A DNA stretch of 54,511 nt from CAYUWM01 sp964448395 (lineage in GTDB: Bacteria > Chloroflexota > Dehalococcoidia > E44-bin15): the NCBI GenBank assembly GCA_964448395.1, contig CAYUWM010000003.1:1-54511 (forward strand). The letters run 5' to 3'. Each line of letters opens with the position of its first letter. Position 1 is the stretch's first letter. The notes under the pieces were generated by a model. That model was not told the origin of the DNA. It saw only the letters and a list, made by a program, of their open reading frames with translations, and did no database searches. Position numbers and translations under genes: made by a program. Shown piece by piece: positions 1 through 7,885 of this stretch.

Positions 1-71
1 TTGCATTTAGAATTGCTGAAGTTTTTGGGGTGTCTTTAGAGGAAGTGTTTCAGTACAAAGAAAGTAGCTAA
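1..71 (+). CDS. C-terminal end of an XRE-family HTH regulator (partial)
   Basis: Only the last 22 codons lie in the window; reading from base 3 they end at a TAA at 69-71. The tail contains AEVFGVSLEEVFQY, which is typical of the C-terminal end of the short (about 65-75 residue) Cro/CI-like regulators whose last helix reads roughly 'A.vFgvsvEeiF'. Such regulators are often found directly upstream of ABC-2 exporter genes, as here, where the ATPase starts 126 bases downstream. Inference: a DNA-binding repressor that may control the exporter. The DNA-binding helices are outside the window, so the call rests on the tail and the context. Confidence 0.6.
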   Translation, partial: AFRIAEVFGVSLEEVFQYKESS

Positions 72-162
72 ATAATAGACGGAGCGTGGTTATTAATTAA
101 TGGAGATTCAGTTGCCGCTAGCGTTTCTATTTTTAGCGATATTCTATTGACTACTAATTACG

Positions 163-171
163 TGTTATAAT
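163..171 (+). promoter_or_regulatory. Extended -10 promoter for the ABC exporter
   Basis: TGTTATAAT at 163-171 is a perfect -10 hexamer with the extended TG motif. A TTGACT lies at 147-152, but only 13 bases away, too close for a normal -35, so the extended -10 probably carries recognition. The predicted start near 178 leaves a 20-base leader with an AAGAGG ribosome site before the ATG at 198. Confidence 0.5.
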
Positions 172-197
172 GCGATACAGTTAAGAGGTCTCCGGTT

Positions 198-1091
198 ATG
201 CTTGCAGTTGAAGTTAACCATATAGTTAAATCCTTTGCTGATAGGGTCGTGGTTGACGACCTGTCTTTCTCGGTGGATCAAGGCGAAATGTTTGGTCTGA
301 TTGGTCCTAACGGTGCCGGCAAGACTACCACCATTAGGATGATGATGGACATCATAAAGCCGGATTCGGGCGATGTGACCATCCTGAGTGAGAAGTTGAA
401 GGAAGCCACCAAGAATAAGCTTGGCTACCTGCCGGAGGAAAGAGGGTTATATAGAAAGCTGAGCGTCCTTGATTCTATCGTTTATCTCGCCTCGCTAAAA
501 GGGATAGACAAGCACTCCGCTGCCGAAAAAGCTGAAGAGCTGCTCAATCAAACCGGTATGTTAGCCACTAAAAAGAAGAGGATTGAAGAATTGAGCAGGG
601 GCATGGGGCAGATTATCCAGTTCATCGTTACCATCATTCATGACCCGCAACTGGTTATCCTGGATGAACCCTTCTCTGGCCTCGACCCGGTTAACACCGA
701 GCTATTGAAAGGGATGTTAGCCGACCTGAGGAATCAAGGTAAAGCTGTAATCCTGAGCACCCACCAGATGAATCAGGTAGAGGAACTCTGTGACCGTATC
801 TTGATGATAAACAACGGACAGGCCGTCCTTTACGGGGACTTGAGTGAAATCAAGTCAAGATATAGGGGTAATTCGGTCATGCTAGATTCTAAAGGTGGGT
901 TAGAGGAAGTCCCTGGAGTTGCCGCCAAGCGCACCCACAAAGGATACACAGAGCTGATACTGGACGGCGAGGCAACCCCCCAGCAGGTTCTGGCCTATTT
1001 GGTAAACGGTGGTATAACAATCAACCGCTTTGAAGTGGCCACTCCCTCTCTCAACGAAATATTCTTGAAGGAGGTGGGTAAAAAATCGTGA
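198..1091 (+). CDS. ABC-2 type exporter, ATP-binding subunit (NatA-like)
   Basis: Cytoplasmic ATPase that powers the membrane subunit encoded next. Walker A GPNGAGKTTT lies near residues 36-45, the signature is the NatA-type variant LSRGMGQ rather than LSGGQ, and Walker B with the D-loop reads VILDEPFSGLDP. The 297-residue length includes about 80 residues after the nucleotide-binding domain that resemble the DUF4162 tail of sodium or drug exporters. Its stop overlaps the permease start by four bases (1088-1091), so the two are translationally coupled. Exporter type is clear; the substrate is not. NatA-like systems move sodium ions, antibiotics or lipids, and nothing here decides between them. 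Confidence 0.88.
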   Translation: MLAVEVNHIVKSFADRVVVDDLSFSVDQGEMFGLIGPNGAGKTTTIRMMMDIIKPDSGDVTILSEKLKEATKNKLGYLPEERGLYRKLSVLDSIVYLASLKGIDKHSAAEKAEELLNQTGMLATKKKRIEELSRGMGQIIQFIVTIIHDPQLVILDEPFSGLDPVNTELLKGMLADLRNQGKAVILSTHQMNQVEELCDRILMINNGQAVLYGDLSEIKSRYRGNSVMLDSKGGLEEVPGVAAKRTHKGYTELILDGEATPQQVLAYLVNGGITINRFEVATPSLNEIFLKEVGKKS

Positions 1092-2305
1092 ACAAGACCT
1101 TCTTGATATTCCGGCACGAATTCCTGCACACGATAAAGAGGAAAGGGTTTATCGTTATGACCCTTATGGTGCCGGTTTTAGCCCTCTTGGCCATAGGCTT
1201 TTACCAGCTCATATTAACCGTCTCCGCACCACCGGTAGCAGCAACAACCACCATTGGCTATGTCGACGAAGCCGGTGGATTCGACCAGTATACCGATCAG
1301 GGGAATATAGAGATGGTAGGCTTCGATACAACCGATGATGCCACGGCTGCCCTGATTAACGGCGATATCTCAGAGTATTTCCTCATTCCAGCGGATTTTA
1401 TATCAACCGGGGTAATTAAGCGATATACTCTGGCGAGAGAGCTGGAGACGCCTCCGGTCACTGCCACGGTCATTAAAAATTTCCTCACCAGTAATATGTT
1501 AGCCGGGAAAGTACCCCCGGAAACGGTATACCGCATAGAGGCACCCTTGAACTTGATGATAACTAGGCTTACCGAAACGGGGGAAGTGGCTGCGGAGCAG
1601 GGTGGCTACGGTAATGTTATAATCCCTGGAATTTTCAGCCTTCTGCTGGCCCTCTCCCTGATGCTCTCCTCCACCTACCTGATACAGGGGCTGGGAGAGG
1701 AGAAGGAGAGCCGCCTTATGGAGGTATTGCTTTCCTCCGTTTCCGTCCGTCAATTACTAATCGGCAAGGTTGCGGGACTGGGTGCCGCCGGACTGGTGCA
1801 GGTGGTCGTCTGGCTGGCCTCGCTACCACTCCTTTTAAACCTGGCTTCATCCGTTTTCGGCGGCTTTTTCGACACGATACAATTGCCGGCTAACTTCATC
1901 GTGCTGGGTATAGTCTATTTCATCCTAGGTTATTTGTTGTTCGCCTCCCTGTCGGCGGGTATCGGCGCCATCAGCCCCAACGCCCGTGAAGGACAACAAC
2001 TGGCCACGCTTTATACGCTTTTCCTCTTTGTGCCCCTCTGGTTCTCATCATTGCTGTTCGTATTCCCAGACAGCCCTCTCTGGACAGTGCTGACCATTTT
2101 CCCTGTGACGGCTCCGGTAGCGGTGATGCTGAGGCTTGGTGTCAGTGGTGTTGCTGCCTGGGAAATGGCGGTAAGTATAGCGCTGCTGTTGGTATCCATC
2201 ATAGGGGTTCTATTTTTAGCCACCAGGGCCTTCCGGGCTTACCTACTAATGTATGGAAAGAGACCCAATTGGGTAGAGATTTTCCGCAGCCTCAGGAACG
2301 GATAG
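1088..2305 (+). CDS. ABC-2 type exporter, permease subunit (NatB-like)
   Basis: Integral membrane subunit paired with the upstream ATPase. One N-terminal membrane segment (about residues 20-42) is followed by an extracytoplasmic domain of about 130 residues, then a block of five or six membrane segments from about residue 175 to 385. This is the layout of NatB/YhaP-type ABC-2 permeases. The stretch EEKESRLMEVLLSSV after the second membrane segment is the family's cytoplasmic coupling loop. GTG start, overlapping the ATPase by four bases; a small ferredoxin gene follows nine bases after its stop. Substrate unknown. Confidence 0.85.
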   Translation: MNKTFLIFRHEFLHTIKRKGFIVMTLMVPVLALLAIGFYQLILTVSAPPVAATTTIGYVDEAGGFDQYTDQGNIEMVGFDTTDDATAALINGDISEYFLIPADFISTGVIKRYTLARELETPPVTATVIKNFLTSNMLAGKVPPETVYRIEAPLNLMITRLTETGEVAAEQGGYGNVIIPGIFSLLLALSLMLSSTYLIQGLGEEKESRLMEVLLSSVSVRQLLIGKVAGLGAAGLVQVVVWLASLPLLLNLASSVFGGFFDTIQLPANFIVLGIVYFILGYLLFASLSAGIGAISPNAREGQQLATLYTLFLFVPLWFSSLLFVFPDSPLWTVLTIFPVTAPVAVMLRLGVSGVAAWEMAVSIALLLVSIIGVLFLATRAFRAYLLMYGKRPNWVEIFRSLRNG

Positions 2306-2314
2306 GGGCTACCA

Positions 2315-2524
2315 TTGCCAAAAAGGATTGCGGTTATTGACTACTCGAAATGTCATCCCGACAAGTGCGACCACGGGGTGTGCGCCGCTGCCATGCAGTG
2401 TGAATACGGGAACCTGGTGCAGAGCGATATCTATGGAGAGCCCGAGGTGAATCCAGCGAAATGGTGCCGCGGCTGCACCAAGTGCGTTCAGGCCTGTCCG
2501 TTCAAAGCGATCAGGATGATGTAG
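2315..2524 (+). CDS. Small two-cluster ferredoxin resembling the RLI/ABCE1 Fe-S domain
   Basis: A 69-residue protein starting at a TTG, nine bases after the permease stop. It has eight cysteines in two groups: C13, C18, C23 and C29, then C51, C54, C57 and C61 as CRGCTKCVQACPF, enough for two [4Fe-4S] clusters. The opening RIAVIDYSKCHPDKC matches the start of the ABCE1/RLI ribosome-recycling ATPase, where an RLI metal-binding segment precedes a ferredoxin fold. Here the module stands alone with no ATPase domains. ABCE1 is archaeal and eukaryotic, so the likeness is in the Fe-S domain only. Inference: an electron carrier or Fe-S regulator. It ends about 45 bases before the promoter of the acs operon. 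Confidence 0.7.
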   Translation: MPKRIAVIDYSKCHPDKCDHGVCAAAMQCEYGNLVQSDIYGEPEVNPAKWCRGCTKCVQACPFKAIRMM

Positions 2525-2568
2525 CGACAGGCCCGATAACGGTATTTGATTCTGTGCTTTGATTTATA

Positions 2569-2597
2569 TTGACTTGCCACTACCTTAGTGATAAAAT
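2569..2597 (+). promoter_or_regulatory. Sigma-70 type promoter of the acs operon
   Basis: TTGACT at 2569-2574 and TAAAAT at 2592-2597 with a 17-base spacer. Predicted start near 2604, about 95 bases before the first gene at 2700. It lies downstream of the ferredoxin stop, so the acs genes can be transcribed independently of the exporter. Confidence 0.65.
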
Positions 2598-2644
2598 ACA
2601 CAATGAGGCGTTAAACCATCGATGTCGATTGCTTCAAAATCATT

Positions 2645-2682
2645 AGCCCCGACCCTATTGATGTATAGGGCTGGGGCTTTTT
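2645..2682 (+). terminator. Leader hairpin with T-run: attenuator or terminator
   Basis: AGCCCC then ACCCTAT pair with ATAGGG then GGGGCT around a six-base loop (arms 2645-2658 and 2665-2678, interrupted by a two-base internal loop), followed at once by TTTTT (2678-2682). It has the form of an intrinsic terminator. Because it sits between the promoter at 2569-2597 and the ribosome site at about 2688-2695, it would act on the acs leader transcript. A simpler reading is a terminator for transcripts coming from the exporter genes. Confidence 0.65.
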
Positions 2683-2699
2683 AACGAAAGGAGGGGCCG

Positions 2700-3128
2700 A
2701 TGCCAAAGGCAATCGTAAAACTGTTCCGAGACCCCGCGAAGGCGGCCAAGGCTGCAGAGGAATTGAAGTCGCAGGGTTTCAAAGCGAATGAGATTGGCCT
2801 CATGATAAGTGACGGGGCCACCGCAGACAAGCTGGGAGTGAAAACCACCGACAATATCGGTGCGGCGTTAGCCGAAATAGGAGACATCCCCGCAGAGGCG
2901 ATTAATTACTATGAGCAGAGTGCCTCGCTGGGCGGTATCCTTATCAGTGTCAAGGGAGACGAGGCCAGCCTCGACAAGGCCCAGGGTATATTGCGGCAGG
3001 TTGACTTCGCGGATACTCCCAACAGCTTTGAGATGTGGTCTTCAAGCCCGGCGTTCCCTATAGCGGAGAAGATGTCGGCCACCGACCCACTGGACGCCAA
3101 GATGAGCGGGGACTTCCGCAAATACTAG
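2700..3128 (+). CDS. Small YflT/DUF1269-like stress-type protein
   Basis: A soluble 142-residue protein with a strong ribosome site (AAGGAGGGG). The first 100 residues follow the pattern of the general stress protein 17M/YflT domain: an opening strand, a helix reading roughly 'kAaeELKsQGF', the strand 'NEIGLMISD', an acidic-aromatic helix YYEQSASLGG and the strand ILISVKGDE. The last 40 residues (from about 102) look disordered, with many Ser, Pro and Met. No catalytic residues are recognised. It is the first gene after the acs promoter and lies 29 bases before acsB, so it is probably co-expressed with acetyl-CoA synthase. Function unknown; the family link is moderate. Confidence 0.6.
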   Translation: MPKAIVKLFRDPAKAAKAAEELKSQGFKANEIGLMISDGATADKLGVKTTDNIGAALAEIGDIPAEAINYYEQSASLGGILISVKGDEASLDKAQGILRQVDFADTPNSFEMWSSSPAFPIAEKMSATDPLDAKMSGDFRKY

Positions 3129-3157
3129 AATCAGCTTAAGTTTATTAGGAGGAAGAA

Positions 3158-5395
3158 GTGTCTCGATTTATTGCTACTTCAGCCATCAGAGGGGCTCACC
3201 AGGTTGTTAAAAAGGCAGAGGAGATGTACAAAGGCTCCCTGGACAAACACGGGGCGGACGCCCCTGTTTCCCTTATCGACAAAGAGGGACAGGGCACGAG
3301 CTACTTCCTGCCCGTTATCTACGCATACACCGGACACAAGATAGAGAAGCTGGGCGACATGGCTCATACGCTAGAGTATACCAAGAGCCTGCTGCCGCCG
3401 CTCCCCGGCGAGAGCCTGTGGCTGCCCTACCTGGGCGAGACGGCGGATGCCGGCGTGGCCACACTGTTCGCCGAGGAGATGATCAAAGGGATCGAGTTCG
3501 TTGAGGGCAAGCAGCCCGAGGTAAAGGGCGATTTTACCTTCAACGGCCCTATCAGCGATGTCCAGACGCGCTCTTGGGGGATTCAGATGGTGGACGGCAG
3601 CATGCCCGGTTTCGCCGCCGTCCTCGGCGCCGCCAAGAGCAATGAAGTGGCGGTCAAGATAGTGCGCGAGCTCCAGTCAAAGGGTCAGCTCGTTTTCCTC
3701 TCCTCGACTTCAAACGGCCGCTCAATCGTTGACCAGCTGCTGGAGGAGGGTGTAGAGCTGGGTTACAACACCTTCACCGTGCCCTTCGGCACCGACACCG
3801 AGTCCACTGTTTACGCCGCGGGATATGCCGCCCGCGCTGCTATCAGCTTCGGCGGCGTCACCCCTGGCAACTCCCGTGAGATCCTGCTGTACAACAAGTT
3901 CCGCTGTTTCGCTTTCGCCCTCGCCCTGGGCCCCATGGACGACCTCAAGTGGGCCACCGGCGCCGGGGCCATCACCTACGGCTTCCCCGCAATCCTCGAC
4001 ACCGTAGCTCCGCAGATCCTGCCCACCGGCATCACCAGGTACGAGCATGTAGTCAGCATGCCGTTCGACGACATCCCGGGCAAGGACGACATGGAGCGGG
4101 CTGAGCGCCTGGTACAGCGCTGTATCGAGGTACGGGGCATCAAGATCAAGATACCCTCGGTTCCCATCCCGGTAGCCTTCGGGCCCGCCTTTGAGGGCGA
4201 GATCGTGCGCCGCGCAAACATGCAGATGGAATGGGGCGGCAAGGGTGGCATGTGCTTCGAGTGGCTGTCGATGAAAGACGCCAATGAGATAGAGGACGGT
4301 AAGTTCACCGTTATCGGCCCCGATGTTACCGACTGCGAAGAGGGCTCCAAAGCCCCGTTGGCACTCATCATCGAGGTGGCGGGGCGCAAGATGCAGAAGG
4401 ACTTCGAGCCGGTGCTGGAGCGCCAGATACACAACTTCGTGAACATGGCCGAGGGTATTCAGCACATCGGCCAGCGCGACATCTCCTGGGTCCGCTTCAG
4501 CAAGGCCGCTGTGGCCAAGGGCTTCAGGCTCAAGCACCTCGGCGATATCCTCCACACCTGCTATCACAACGATTTCGGGGCCATTGTGGACAAAGTACAG
4601 GTCACCATCTATACCGAAGAAAAAAAGGTCGCCGAGCTGATGGAACAGGCGCGGGAAGTATATCGGGAGAGAGATGAGCGGATGGCGGGGATGAAGGACG
4701 AGAGCGTGGATACTTATTACAGCTGCACCCTGTGCCAGTCCTTCGCCCCCAACCACGTCTGCGTCATCAACCCCGAGCGCACCGGCCTCTGCGGCGCCTA
4801 CTCGTGGCTGGACTGCCGCGCCGCATTCGAGATCAACCCCACCGGCCCCAACCAGCCGGTGTTGAAGGGCAAGACCATCGACGCAGGCAAGGGTGAATGG
4901 GAAGGGGTAAACAAATTCGTGCATGAACACTCCCAGAGGGCTATAGACCGCTTCACCTTCTACTCGCTGATGGATTCTCCGATGACCACCTGCGGCTGCT
5001 GCGAGTGCGTGATGGTGCTCGTCCCCGAGGCCAACGGTGTGATGATCGTCTCCCGGGAGGACTACAGCATGACCCCCTGCGGCATGACCTTCACCACGCT
5101 GATGGCCACCGCTGGCGGCGGGCAGCAGACGCCGGGGATGATGGGCCACAGCAAGCGCTATGTTTTCAGCGAGAAGTTCATCCCGGCGGAGGGCGGCATC
5201 AAGCGGGTGGTGTGGCTCTCCAAGAATGTCAAAGAGGAGTTTGCCGAGGAGATCAAGGCTGCCTGCGAGCGTGCCGGTGAGCCTGATCTGATGGACAAGG
5301 TAGCCGACGGCGACAGCGCGACAACGGTAGATGAGCTCATGCCCTTCCTTGAGCAGAAAGGTCATCCCGCGCTGACGATGGACCCCATGATCTAA
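3158..5395 (+). CDS. acsB: Acetyl-CoA synthase (CODH/ACS complex, bacterial ACS subunit)
   Basis: Makes or cleaves acetyl-CoA from CoA, a carbonyl group and the methyl group delivered by the corrinoid protein, in the cytoplasm. GTG start with an AGGAGG site nine bases upstream. All A-cluster ligands are present: C523, C526, C535 and C545 hold the [4Fe-4S] cube, and C612-G613-C614 binds the two nickel sites. The spacing equals that of the Moorella enzyme shifted by 17 residues. At 745 residues it is full length, including the N-terminal domain that docks on CO dehydrogenase, although no CO dehydrogenase gene lies here. Head of the run acsB-acsD-acsC-acsE. Confidence 0.97.
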   Translation: MSRFIATSAIRGAHQVVKKAEEMYKGSLDKHGADAPVSLIDKEGQGTSYFLPVIYAYTGHKIEKLGDMAHTLEYTKSLLPPLPGESLWLPYLGETADAGVATLFAEEMIKGIEFVEGKQPEVKGDFTFNGPISDVQTRSWGIQMVDGSMPGFAAVLGAAKSNEVAVKIVRELQSKGQLVFLSSTSNGRSIVDQLLEEGVELGYNTFTVPFGTDTESTVYAAGYAARAAISFGGVTPGNSREILLYNKFRCFAFALALGPMDDLKWATGAGAITYGFPAILDTVAPQILPTGITRYEHVVSMPFDDIPGKDDMERAERLVQRCIEVRGIKIKIPSVPIPVAFGPAFEGEIVRRANMQMEWGGKGGMCFEWLSMKDANEIEDGKFTVIGPDVTDCEEGSKAPLALIIEVAGRKMQKDFEPVLERQIHNFVNMAEGIQHIGQRDISWVRFSKAAVAKGFRLKHLGDILHTCYHNDFGAIVDKVQVTIYTEEKKVAELMEQAREVYRERDERMAGMKDESVDTYYSCTLCQSFAPNHVCVINPERTGLCGAYSWLDCRAAFEINPTGPNQPVLKGKTIDAGKGEWEGVNKFVHEHSQRAIDRFTFYSLMDSPMTTCGCCECVMVLVPEANGVMIVSREDYSMTPCGMTFTTLMATAGGGQQTPGMMGHSKRYVFSEKFIPAEGGIKRVVWLSKNVKEEFAEEIKAACERAGEPDLMDKVADGDSATTVDELMPFLEQKGHPALTMDPMI

Positions 5396-5421
5396 TGGCA
5401 TAAAGAATGCAAAACACGACA

Positions 5422-5435
5422 AGGGTCGAAACCCT
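5422..5435 (+). other. Small intercistronic hairpin between acsB and acsD
   Basis: AGGGT and ACCCT pair across a CGAA loop. No T-run follows, so it is unlikely to terminate. It may be a processing or stability element in the 77-base gap. Confidence 0.3.
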
Positions 5436-5472
5436 CGGCCTTTGTTTGGTGGACGAGAAAGGAGCGAATGCT

Positions 5473-6423
5473 ATGTCGGCAGTAGAAGTGCCTATTGAGA
5501 AGTGGACCGGAAAGATTCACCAGGTGACTTTAGGGGGCACCGGCGGCCGCAAGGGCGTGACCGTGGGCGGCCAGAATACGTTGCCCTTCCTGCATTTCGA
5601 AGGCACGATGCCCAACAAGCCCGTAGTATCCGTAGAGATACAGGATAAGGCACCTGGCGACTGGTCGCCGCATCTGATGAGCGTCTGGGGCGATGTAATC
5701 TCCGACCCAGCAGCATGGGCCAAGAAAGCGGTAGAGTACGGGGCGGATATAATCACGCTGCGGCTGCGCAGTGCCCATCCCGAGGCCGGTAATACCGGGG
5801 CGGCTGAGGCCAAACAGAGTGTAGATAAGGTCCTCTCGGCAGTAGATGTCCCCTTGATCATCCTGGGGCCGGGGGTAGCCGAGAAGGATAACGAGGTGCT
5901 GGTAGCCGTCTCCGATGTTGCCAAGGGACAGCGGGTAGCCCTAGGCAACTGCGAGGAGAAGAACTACCGCACCGTAGCCGCCACTTGCATCGCCGACGGC
6001 CATGTGGCCATCGCTCATACCCCGCTGGAGATCAATCTGGCAAAGCAGCTCAATATCCTGCTCACTGACGTGGGCCTCTCCACCGATTCGATAATAATGG
6101 ACCCCGACACCGGGGCGCTGGGTTACGGCCTAGAGTACTCCTACTCGGTAATGGAGCGGCTGCGCCTGGCGGCACTCGGCGGGGACGCGATGGCAGCCCC
6201 ACCGATACTCTCCCCCACCGGAGCCGAAGCGTGGCGGCAGAAGGAGTCGAAGGTTACCGGGGGCGTGCCGGACAGCTGGGGAGACCATGAGGAGCGGGCG
6301 GTGGCATGGGAAGAGGTGACGGCTGTTACCCTGCTCAATGCCGGCGTTGATATTGTGGTGCTGCGGCATCCCAAGAGCATTGCTCTGGTAAAAGCCACTA
6401 TAGATAAGCTTATGAGCGCATAA
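5473..6423 (+). CDS. acsD: Corrinoid iron-sulfur protein, small subunit
   Basis: Forms the heterodimer with AcsC that carries the methyl group on cobalt between the methyltransferase and acetyl-CoA synthase. The 316-residue protein is close to the usual 310-320. I chose the ATG at 5473 because AAAGGAG lies eight bases before it and the familiar N-terminus (VPIEKWTGKIHQVTLGG) follows; an in-frame ATG at 5407 would add 22 atypical residues with no ribosome site. A TIM-barrel-like pattern runs through the middle, including IIMDPDTGALGYGLEYSYSV near the C-terminal third. AcsC follows after 15 bases. Confidence 0.95.
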   Translation: MSAVEVPIEKWTGKIHQVTLGGTGGRKGVTVGGQNTLPFLHFEGTMPNKPVVSVEIQDKAPGDWSPHLMSVWGDVISDPAAWAKKAVEYGADIITLRLRSAHPEAGNTGAAEAKQSVDKVLSAVDVPLIILGPGVAEKDNEVLVAVSDVAKGQRVALGNCEEKNYRTVAATCIADGHVAIAHTPLEINLAKQLNILLTDVGLSTDSIIMDPDTGALGYGLEYSYSVMERLRLAALGGDAMAAPPILSPTGAEAWRQKESKVTGGVPDSWGDHEERAVAWEEVTAVTLLNAGVDIVVLRHPKSIALVKATIDKLMSA

Positions 6424-6438
6424 TAGGAGGATCGAGAA

Positions 6439-7791
6439 ATGGCACTGACTGGTATACAGATATATAAGTTCTTACCGAAAACCAACTGCAAGGAGTGTGG
6501 TTTCCCCACCTGCCTGGCGTTCGCTATGAAGCTAGCTCAGAAGGGTGTCGAGCTCTCTGCATGTCCTTACGTTTCCGATGAGGGCAAGACGGCGCTGGAG
6601 TCTGCCTCCCGTCCCCCCGTCCGGCTGGTCACCGTTGGCACTGGCGACCGAACCATAAAGGTAGGCAATGAGGTGGTCATGCACCGCCACGAGAAGACCT
6701 TCTACAACGCCCCGGGGCTGGTGGTCCGGGTCAAGGATAATGACCCAGCAGATCAGGTGTCCAAGGTTGTCCAAGAAGTCGCCGGTTACATGGTCGAGCG
6801 CGTGGGCATGGAGCTGCGGATGGACGGCATCGCCGTCGATAACGCCTCCGGCTCCGCTGCCGACTTCGTCAAGTGCGTGGAGCTGGTCAAATCGAAGGCT
6901 GATTTACCATTAGTGCTTATGTCAAAAGACCCAGCAGCCATGGGGCAGGCACTGGACAAGGTTGCCAGTGCTAAACCGCTGATCTACGCCGCCACCAGCG
7001 ACAACTGCGACCAGATGCTGGAACTGGCTAAGAAGCATCAGTGCCCGCTGGCGATATGTGAGACCGGTGGACTGGACGCACTGGCCGACCTCTCGCAGAA
7101 GGCGATGGACGCCGGAGTGGAGGACATTATCCTCGACCCCGGTGCACGGGAGTTCGGGGCATCGCTCACCGCGCTGACCCAGATCCGGCGTACGGCCATC
7201 AAGGCGAACTTCCAGCCTTTAGGTTTTCCGGTCATCGCGTTCCCGGGTGAGGGGACATCGAGCGTGGAGGAGGAGGCCACCCTGGCCGCACAGCAGATTG
7301 CCAAGTTCGCCGGGATTATCGTGCTGGACCATTTCTCTCTGGCGATTGCATATGCCCTGCTTACCCTGCGACTAAATATCTACACCGACCCGCAGAAGCC
7401 AATCCAGATGACGCCAGGCATCTACGATATAGGGTCGCCGACGCCTGACAGCCCACTGGGCGTCACTACCAACTTCTCCCTAACCTATTTCTCCATCGCC
7501 GGTGAGTTGGAGGCCAGTGGCTTTCCGTCGCGGCTCATCGTCTGCGATACCGAGGGCCTTTCAGTGCTCACCGCCTGGTCAGCAGGCAAGCTGGATGCGG
7601 AGAAGATCGCCAAGAGTGTAAAGGAATTCAACGCTGCCGATGCCGTAAGCCACAAGAAGCTTATAATCCCGGGCGGTGTTGCCGTACTCCGTGGCGAGTT
7701 GGAGGAGGAATTGCCCGAGTGGCAGATCATGGTTGGCCCGCGTGAGGCTGTAGACGTCGGGGGCTACCTCAAGAAGAACTGGGGCAAGTAA
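6439..7791 (+). CDS. acsC: Corrinoid iron-sulfur protein, large subunit
   Basis: Cobamide-binding subunit of the methyl carrier. The N-terminal domain has the [4Fe-4S] motif C-x2-C-x4-C-x16-C (NCKECGFPTC, then ACPYV, residues about 15-41), the low-potential cluster that reactivates cobalt(II). A TIM barrel follows (about 90-320), and the C-terminal Rossmann-like corrinoid domain ends in a stretch around EWQIMVGPREAVDVGGYLKK. The 450-residue length is normal for the family. AGGAGG lies ten bases before the ATG. It needs AcsD, AcsE and AcsB, all encoded next to it. Confidence 0.96.
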   Translation: MALTGIQIYKFLPKTNCKECGFPTCLAFAMKLAQKGVELSACPYVSDEGKTALESASRPPVRLVTVGTGDRTIKVGNEVVMHRHEKTFYNAPGLVVRVKDNDPADQVSKVVQEVAGYMVERVGMELRMDGIAVDNASGSAADFVKCVELVKSKADLPLVLMSKDPAAMGQALDKVASAKPLIYAATSDNCDQMLELAKKHQCPLAICETGGLDALADLSQKAMDAGVEDIILDPGAREFGASLTALTQIRRTAIKANFQPLGFPVIAFPGEGTSSVEEEATLAAQQIAKFAGIIVLDHFSLAIAYALLTLRLNIYTDPQKPIQMTPGIYDIGSPTPDSPLGVTTNFSLTYFSIAGELEASGFPSRLIVCDTEGLSVLTAWSAGKLDAEKIAKSVKEFNAADAVSHKKLIIPGGVAVLRGELEEELPEWQIMVGPREAVDVGGYLKKNWGK

Positions 7792-7824
7792 TCTCAGGGT
7801 GAGACTTTACTAGATGCAACAAAG

Positions 7825-7857
7825 GAGGGCATCGGCAATCACAACGCCGCTGCCCTC
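7825..7857 (+). other. Intercistronic hairpin between acsC and acsE
   Basis: Twelve-base arms (7825-7836 and 7846-7857) pair with one mismatch around a nine-base loop; GAGGGC pairs with GCCCTC at the base. No T-run follows. It probably tunes the relative amounts of AcsC and AcsE messages or slows polymerase. Confidence 0.45.
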
Positions 7858-7885
7858 TTAGCCAATACGAAACAAGGAGGTAATT

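Noticed and set aside
147..152. TTGACT as a -35 for the exporter promoter
   Set aside because: Only 13 bases from TATAAT; the extended -10 explains the site better.
3722..5422. A 566-codon open frame on the minus strand opposite acsB
   Set aside because: Antisense shadow of a GC-rich gene. The product has runs of His, Gly and Ala with no family pattern, while acsB on the plus strand has every active-site ligand.
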